Part shown: one piece after another, positions 59,341-64,000 of the stretch
Layout: each line of letters begins with the position of its first letter
Numbering within the stretch: position 1 is the first letter of the stretch
The notes under the pieces: model-generated
Database searches by the model: none
What the model was told of the DNA's origin: nothing
What the model saw: only the letters and a program-made list of their open reading frames with translations
Assembly: GCF_000235605.1 (NCBI RefSeq)
Contig: NC_016584.1
Span: 4,384,001 to 4,448,000 of the forward strand
DNA from: Desulfosporosinus orientis DSM 765
Lineage (GTDB): Bacteria; Bacillota; Desulfitobacteriia; Desulfitobacteriales; Desulfitobacteriaceae
Length of the DNA: 64,000 bases
Direction of reading: 5' to 3'
Translations under genes and position numbers: made by a program

Positions 59341-61290
59341 TTATTCATTAAAATCTAAATCCTCCTCATATTCTATCACTACATCGTGCCCTTTTTGTAG
59401 TTGGTGTCTAGCCTTGCGGTTTTTTACCGTATCAAAAATAATTGAAAAATCATAATCCTCAGGATAAAGTTCGCTGGCAGGAATGAAAAGCTTAAGCCGC
59501 TTGTGATTAATAAGCTGCTTCTTATCTTTTATCTGCACTCCAAGCTCGCCTTTTTCATTTGTCTTCTTGTAAATAACACCAAGCAATTTTTGAGGGTAAA
59601 CCCTTACACAGTCACCTATATTAAAGCTTTCGCTCCGTGAGAGTGCTTTTTCCTTCGGAATTTCTTTTTGAATTTTGGTGTTGGAAACAGTATTTATCTT
59701 AGGATTATCCTCATCAAACAGAATTGTTGGTATATCTCTTGACACAGTGGATCTGCCGCCATATGCTTCCTCTTGTGCTCGCTTCAGCATTCGCCCCGGA
59801 AATCCTAATCTTTGGGCAATGTATAAGGCACAACTTTCTCCGGCCTCGCCAATTTGCAGCTTGTATAAAGGCTGTAAGTTTTCGCGGTCAAACTCCATTC
59901 GTGCATTCATAAGTCCTTTTGTGTTCTTGGCAAAATCCTTTATTTCCGGGTAATGGGTGGTCGCCACGAAGAGACAGCCTCTCTGATTTAATTCTTCTAA
60001 AATTGCAATTGCCAGTCCCATTCCCTCAGCAGGGTCTGTGCCGGAGCCTAACTCATCAAGCAAAACAAGACTTTCGCTGGTTACCCCTTTTAGAATATCT
60101 ACAATATTTTTGATATGGGATGAAAAGGTGGAGAGATTTTCGGAAATACTCTGCCCATCACCGATATCGCAGAAAATGTTGTTGTGCATAGAAAATACAC
60201 TGTCAGGAGAAACAGGAACATGAAGACCACTTTGTGCCATCATTGACAGTAAGCCAATGGTTTTTAAGGCAACGGTTTTACCGCCTGTATTTGGCCCAGT
60301 AATCACAACACCGTTAACAGCGTTATCACGAAGATCACCTCTGATTTCAAAATCAAGAGGAACGCATAGGTCTGGCTTCAATAAAGGGTGTCTCCCCTGC
60401 TTTATGATGATTTTTCGTTCCGTTGTGATGGACACAGGAACTGCTTTCATCTCTACTGATAGCTTTGCCTTGGCAAATGTAACATCCAATGTTTCCATGC
60501 AGTCCTTGTTGATTCTCAACTCATTAATATGCTCATCAACAAGTACGGTAAGGGTATATAATATTTTTCTAATCTCATTATCTTCTTCAATTTCTAAAAT
60601 GCCCAATTCCTCCTGCAGCTTTCTAACTGCTGTAGGCTCAATAAAACAGGTGCCGCCTGTGCTTGAAGTATCAATAACTGTTCCGCTCAACTGATTTTTA
60701 TAGCCCTTTTTAACCGGCAATACAAACCGGCCATTACGGATAGTGACATATCCATCTGTGAACCATTCTTTTTTACTGCGAAGTATACCCTCAAGCTTCA
60801 TTTTAACGGCAGATTTTGTGTTCTCTATTTTTCTGCGTATATCACGAAGGGCAGGAGAAGCATCATCGTCAACCGTTTCATTTCTGATACAGCGCTCAAT
60901 TTCCTCAAAAAGCATATCAAGCGGACTAAAAGAATGACCATAAAACGCTATGTCCGCATTGAAAGCTTCAGCCTTTTTAAGATATTTTTTCATCCTTTTG
61001 CATGAAGAAATAAAACCACAGATACTTGTGAGCTGTTCCGGGGTCAGCATAGAGCCTTTCACAGTTAAATCTAATATCTTATCAAGCTCTTTCATTGATG
61101 CCAAGGGCGGCGTGCCTATGCCCTCTAAAATTTTGCGCGCCTCTGTTGTTTCCTGCATTTTGGATTTGCACTCTCGCTCACTTAAAAATGGCTTTAGTGA
61201 GAGCAATTTTTCTTTTGCCTTTTGAGAAAGTGCGTGATCGGTTAAAGCTTCAAGTATACTATTAAATTCCAGTGTCTTGTTTGCGTTCAT
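59341..61290 (-). CDS. MutS2-like ATPase lacking the Smr nuclease domain
   Basis: 649 aa. The lever/clamp part (1-300) is MutS2-like (KTLEFNSILEALTDHALSQKAKEKLLSLKP; GGTCFIEPTAVRKLQEEL). The MutS ATPase has Walker A ITGPNTGGKTVALKTIGLL, Walker B SLVLLDELGSGTDPAEG and ATTHYPEIK. Canonical MutS2 is near 780 aa with a C-terminal Smr endonuclease; this protein stops after a KOW-like segment (FNIGDCVRVYPQKLLGVI). It is therefore a paralogue, perhaps binding collided ribosomes or DNA junctions without cutting. AAGGAGG precedes the ATG; the leader is long and structured. Confidence 0.88.
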   Translation of the reverse strand: MNANKTLEFNSILEALTDHALSQKAKEKLLSLKPFLSERECKSKMQETTEARKILEGIGTPPLASMKELDKILDLTVKGSMLTPEQLTSICGFISSCKRMKKYLKKAEAFNADIAFYGHSFSPLDMLFEEIERCIRNETVDDDASPALRDIRRKIENTKSAVKMKLEGILRSKKEWFTDGYVTIRNGRFVLPVKKGYKNQLSGTVIDTSSTGGTCFIEPTAVRKLQEELGILEIEEDNEIRKILYTLTVLVDEHINELRINKDCMETLDVTFAKAKLSVEMKAVPVSITTERKIIIKQGRHPLLKPDLCVPLDFEIRGDLRDNAVNGVVITGPNTGGKTVALKTIGLLSMMAQSGLHVPVSPDSVFSMHNNIFCDIGDGQSISENLSTFSSHIKNIVDILKGVTSESLVLLDELGSGTDPAEGMGLAIAILEELNQRGCLFVATTHYPEIKDFAKNTKGLMNARMEFDRENLQPLYKLQIGEAGESCALYIAQRLGFPGRMLKRAQEEAYGGRSTVSRDIPTILFDEDNPKINTVSNTKIQKEIPKEKALSRSESFNIGDCVRVYPQKLLGVIYKKTNEKGELGVQIKDKKQLINHKRLKLFIPASELYPEDYDFSIIFDTVKNRKARHQLQKGHDVVIEYEEDLDFNE

Positions 61291-61318
61291 AAAAAATCCT
61301 CCTTATAGCAATGAAAAT

Positions 61319-61389
61319 GCCCACATGAGAGATCACCTTATTTTTAGGATGATTTAACTCCCAAAAATACGCAGAATACTCCTGTGGGC
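61319..61389 (-). promoter_or_regulatory. Structured 5' leader of the MutS2-like gene
   Basis: Outer stem GCCCACA/TGTGGGC (61383-61389 with 61319-61325) encloses an 11-bp hairpin (61359-61369 with 61339-61349, one GU pair). It ends 12-13 bp before the ribosome site region, so it could modulate translation. Confidence 0.55.
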
Positions 61390-61436
61390 AACGATTTAAC
61401 TGACGTAAAAATCGCATAACTATATTGAGAAAATAA

Positions 61437-61470
61437 ATAGAGTGTAACAGGACATGCCCGTTACACTCTA
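61437..61470 (-). terminator. Terminator-like hairpin in the MutS2-like leader
   Basis: AGAGTGTAAC/GTTACACTCT perfect 10-bp stem followed on the minus strand by ATTTATTTTC. It comes right after the promoter, which suggests attenuation. Confidence 0.65.
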
Positions 61471-61474
61471 CAAA

Positions 61475-61502
61475 ACTATACGATAATTATCGCAAGTCTC
61501 AA
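61475..61502 (-). promoter_or_regulatory. Promoter with operator palindrome, MutS2-like gene
   Basis: Minus strand TTGAGA, 16 bp, TATAGT. The spacer contains the perfect palindrome CGATAATTATCG (61481-61492), a likely repressor site. Confidence 0.55.
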
Positions 61503-61821
61503 TGTCAGCTTTGTTGACCTTATCGACAAAGGTTGACACTGCTATAACTCAAATGGTTATTGTAGGAAGTAATCTGTAAGGCGTTATCCAAAAGCGCAAA
61601 AGCTGCGCTTTCAGAAAGGCACCCTTGAAAAAGCAGGTTTAACACCCACGTTTTACAAAGTAACCTCTCTCAACTGTTTAGTTGAAAATCACCATTACAG
61701 ACACATTTAACAAAAAAACCATCCTCTCATTTTCAGGTATAACTTATATTATTACATTTCTGTGGCAAATGTCAATTATCGTTGATCATTGGGCTATGTC
61801 CCTTGCAGGGGCGCCAATGAA

Positions 61822-62088
61822 GACAACGAAAAAGGAGGCGCCTAAAGAACTGGATGCAGTTCAAAAGGCACCTCCTTATCTATGGGTAAATTCCTTACAC
61901 CACCGGCGGATCGTAAAGATCGTTAGTGGTCATGTCTATTACCCGGATATCCTGTATCGCGGCCAGTTCACCACTGGGGCTGTTAAAGATATTCCGGGCT
62001 ATAACCGTTTCCATCACGGTCTGGGCCTCAGATAGCGTCAGGTTCTCCCTCGGCTGAGGGACGGAAATAATGAAGGATTTGCCGCCGG
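61822..62088. repeat. Direct repeat copy 2 (267 bp), the intact version
   Basis: The partner of 59052-59318, covering the terminator and most of the intact DUF2922 gene. Confidence 0.9.
61831..61883 (-). terminator. Terminator of the DUF1659/DUF2922 unit
   Basis: Minus strand AAGGAGGTGCC...GGCGCCTCCTT with TTTTTCG after it, just past the DUF2922 stop. Confidence 0.7.
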
Positions 62089-62134
62089 TGGTAAGAAAAG
62101 TTAGCTTTAACACCTTGCTGGTAATAATCGCTAT
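61895..62134 (-). CDS. DUF2922 family protein with apparent AUA start
   Basis: 79 aa: SKVLKLTFLTTGGKSFIISVPQPRENLTLSEAQTVMETVIARNIF, ending NDLYDPPVV, the standard DUF2922 pattern. Family members normally begin MA-x-x-x-KVL. Here that position reads ATA GCG ATT ATT ACC AGC AAG, with GGAGG exactly 8 bases upstream, so the usual ATG seems replaced by ATA (62134). The only in-frame standard start codons upstream (TTG 62149, GTG 62143) overlap the ribosome site. Usually paired with DUF1659, as here; the role of the pair is unknown. Confidence 0.8.
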   Translation of the reverse strand: MAIITSKVLKLTFLTTGGKSFIISVPQPRENLTLSEAQTVMETVIARNIFNSPSGELAAIQDIRVIDMTTNDLYDPPVV

Positions 62135-62163
62135 TTTAATCACCTCCAAAAATTTACCCTCAA

Positions 62164-62388
62164 TTATTCATCAATAAGCTCCCAGTTCTTGCTGAGCAGC
62201 ACATTCAGCAGCGGATACTGGCTCAGACTTGACAGAGCCGCTGCAACATCATAGATGTCTTGACTCGTTGCTGTAGGCTTCACATAGTTCAGGCTTCTTT
62301 TCCGGGTCACCGGTCCGCCTGCCGGTGTAGTACCGGTTTGGTATTTTGTTGACAATATCGAATCCAAAGTTATCTCTGTCACCGCCAT
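62164..62388 (-). CDS. DUF1659 family protein
   Basis: 74 aa: TGTTPAGGPVTRKRSLNYVKPTATSQDIYDVAAALSSLSQYPL, then VLLSKNWELIDE. GGGAGG precedes the ATG. First gene of the DUF1659-DUF2922 pair common in Firmicutes. Confidence 0.85.
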   Translation of the reverse strand: MAVTEITLDSILSTKYQTGTTPAGGPVTRKRSLNYVKPTATSQDIYDVAAALSSLSQYPLLNVLLSKNWELIDE

Positions 62389-62588
62389 AGTTTATCCCTC
62401 CCTTCAGACAAGCAGAGGTTGTTCGCGCTTGTCTTTCTATACTATGAGAAAGATTGACCACCGGTTACAGGTTTGGGCCAAAAGAGGGGTACTTCCCTAA
62501 ATTAGGGAGCCTGACGACTGAGCTTGGCACACTCTTAAGCCTGGGAGCATATCCTATAAGTGAGATTAGCCCCAAGGAGTGTGTATAC

Positions 62589-63470
62589 ATGACTGATACA
62601 ATAGGTACAGTAACTGATGTCGGCAGCGAACGCACGCCTAATGTCATCGCAGCTGAAATTAACATGATCAAATTTCAGGCTGAGAGGGTCTATCTTGCCG
62701 CCGCCGTCGAGATCGGAAGGCGGCTGACGGAGGCTAAGGCCTTGCTCAAGCATGGAGAATGGGGCAAGTGGCTGGAGGAGTCCGTGGATTTCTCTCAGAG
62801 CAGGGCCAATAAAATGATGCGTATCTTCAAAGAGTACGGAGCCGGACAGCTTTCCTCCTCAAATTCGGATTTTAATCCGAATTTAAACTACAGCCAGGCG
62901 GTGCTTCTTTTAGGTATCCCAAAAGAGGAACGGGCGCAGTTCATCGTGGATATGGATGTGGAAGGTATGACCATCCAGGAACTGCGGCAGGCGGTAAGTG
63001 AACGAACTCAGGCCTTGCAGGAAAAGGACCAGGCCCTGGAGGTTAACGCGGACCTCCAGAAAACAGTGGAAGACCAAAGCTGTATCATCGCCGGGCTGAC
63101 TGAAGAGCTGGACAATCTGAAGTCCCAATTGGAGAACGCCAAGACATCCAAAGCCGAACTCGCTAAAACGACCAGGCATCTGAAGGATTCCCTAGAATCC
63201 CTCCAACAAAGCTCATCCGCCAAGGGCTACGAGAGGATGAAAAGGAACTTCACTAATACGTCCCTCAAGGTCAGGGCTAACCATATCGCTTTCCTCTGTG
63301 AAAGCCTGGATGAAACCATTAAGGAAGTGAAGCATAAACTGCTCCAAATCGCTCCCAATGACAAGGAGACGTATATCATTTATAAGAATAAAGTTTATGA
63401 TCTGCTGAAAATGTGGCTTAAGGACGAGACGTGGAGCAGGCAAGCTCGCCCCGGCGGAGATGCTCAGTAA
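62589..63470 (+). CDS. DUF3102 family protein
   Basis: 293 aa. The N-terminal DUF3102 domain (about 15-125) has IAAEINMIKFQAERVYLAAAVEIGRRLTEAKALLKHGEWGKWLEESVDFSQSRANKMMRIFKEYG. A long coiled coil (about 145-215) and a basic helical tail follow. The frame opens at 62454, but the ATG at 62589 follows AAGGAG with 9-bp spacing. The family is common in mobile elements and has unknown function. The next gene overlaps or abuts it, suggesting co-expression. Confidence 0.8.
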   Translation: MTDTIGTVTDVGSERTPNVIAAEINMIKFQAERVYLAAAVEIGRRLTEAKALLKHGEWGKWLEESVDFSQSRANKMMRIFKEYGAGQLSSSNSDFNPNLNYSQAVLLLGIPKEERAQFIVDMDVEGMTIQELRQAVSERTQALQEKDQALEVNADLQKTVEDQSCIIAGLTEELDNLKSQLENAKTSKAELAKTTRHLKDSLESLQQSSSAKGYERMKRNFTNTSLKVRANHIAFLCESLDETIKEVKHKLLQIAPNDKETYIIYKNKVYDLLKMWLKDETWSRQARPGGDAQ

Positions 63471-63480
63471 GGAATGGTGG

Positions 63481-63909
63481 ATGATGAAGAGAAACTATGT
63501 TTTCCCAGCCATTATTGAGCGGGATAAAACAAGCGGCAAATATACGGTTGTTTTTCCGGACCTGCCGGGCTGTGCCATCGAAGGGGAGGATTTCATCCAG
63601 GCCTATTACTGGGCCGGGCCCAGGCTGGGGTTTCATTTATATATGATGGACAGAGATTATGAGCACATCCCCGATGCTTCGGATACTTCAAACTGGGAAA
63701 TCGCGGCTGACGCTGTCGTTGTTCAGGTAGCAGCCAATCTGCAGGAGTACCAGCGCATGTACGGCCCCAAATTCGCCAGAAAAGCCATCGGGTTTCCCAG
63801 CTGGCTCTTCCAATTAGGGAAAAAAGGCAGGCCGATTTCCGCGCAGGAGATTCGGGAGGTATTGAGGGAGAAGCTGGGGATTGACACCCTGCCTGAAAAC
63901 TCTCAATAA
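63481..63909 (+). CDS. HicB-like protein without a HicA partner
   Basis: About 142 aa. The N-terminal HicB-like domain (about 3-60) reads YVFPAIIERDKTSGKYTVVFPDLPGCAIEGEDFIQAYYWA. The rest, with a possible DNA-binding tail (ISAQEIREVLREKLG), lacks a clear RHH motif. AAGGA/GGTGG precede the ATGs at 63481 and 63484. HicB usually follows or precedes a small hicA toxin gene; none is seen here before the window ends, though one could follow beyond 64000. Confidence 0.7.
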   Translation: MMKRNYVFPAIIERDKTSGKYTVVFPDLPGCAIEGEDFIQAYYWAGPRLGFHLYMMDRDYEHIPDASDTSNWEIAADAVVVQVAANLQEYQRMYGPKFARKAIGFPSWLFQLGKKGRPISAQEIREVLREKLGIDTLPENSQ

Positions 63910-64000
63910 CCACCGCACTATTCAATCCTATCCTTCGGAAGGCCAGCAGTTCTCAAGGTATATATGGATCAGCCTTTTCAGATACCCCTCCCCCTCTACT

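Noticed and set aside
59112-59358. Short plus-strand frames across the left repeat copy
   Set aside because: They are antisense to the DUF2922 pseudogene and are repeated in part at 61682-62035, reflecting the duplication and not separate genes.
63460-63909. A complete HicAB toxin-antitoxin pair
   Set aside because: Only the HicB-like part is visible; no hicA-sized dsRBD-like frame lies next to it within the window.

Overview
The window looks like chromosome from a moderately AT-rich, endospore-former-type Clostridia of the Desulfosporosinus/Desulfitobacterium group (Peptococcaceae). This is inferred from gene content: a corrinoid methyltransferase set, a sigma-54 controlled TRAP/GlcDEF operon, CoA-disulfide-reductase/rhodanese fusions, DUF1659/DUF2922 small proteins, an alanine T-box and strong AGGAGG-type ribosome binding sites. 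No rRNA, tRNA, CRISPR array, complete insertion sequence or prophage was seen.

Layout. 1-500: 5' part of flgD. 0.75-9.5 kb: an orphan response regulator, then an efflux operon on the minus strand (membrane fusion protein, RND pump, response regulator, histidine kinase, TolC-like protein). 9.65-10.03 kb: a possible structured RNA. 10-12.7 kb: a four-module sulfur-transfer flavoprotein with a CsoR/CstR-like operator upstream. 13.6-17.6 kb: a three-part corrinoid methyltransferase operon with a divergent PucR-type regulator. 17.7-25.7 kb: housekeeping and transport genes, an ECF sigma factor, an OsmC-DUF3795 fusion and an alanine T-box aminotransferase. 25.8-29.3 kb: a TetR-controlled PEP-synthase/rifampicin-phosphotransferase-like gene. 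29.5-35.8 kb: DinB, CorA, a MATE pump with an operator array, an ECF sigma fused to a LolA/DUF4367-like module, and a broken lipoprotein-like gene. 35.9-38.2 kb: a second CoA-disulfide reductase-rhodanese, a type I toxin-antitoxin module and a long nested hairpin.

The most coherent system is at 38.3-48.95 kb. A TRAP transporter (dctPQM), a LarA-family protein, a GlcD/E/F-type 2-hydroxyacid dehydrogenase, a sigma-54 activator and a PanB-family enzyme lie in one direction. A near-perfect -24/-12 promoter precedes dctP and a second precedes panB. Each has an inverted repeat built on CTAAC/GTTAG exactly 64 bp upstream, so both look like targets of the activator encoded between them. I propose the locus takes up and oxidises a 2-hydroxyacid. 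Pantoate is a specific candidate, with PanB working in the retro-aldol direction to release 2-oxoisovalerate and methylene-tetrahydrofolate.

49-64 kb: peptidase T, a UvrD-type helicase, small zinc proteins, an ABC-F gene behind a short leader ORF and attenuator-like hairpin, a chemoreceptor whose Cache domain appears cytoplasmic, and a Smr-less MutS2 paralogue flanked by 267-bp direct repeats made from a DUF2922 gene. The window closes with DUF1659/DUF2922, a DUF3102 protein and an orphan HicB-like protein. Several genes (MATE, ABC-F, MutS2-like, aminotransferase, possibly the chemoreceptor) share one theme: control by structured leaders or intrinsic terminators placed upstream of the gene.
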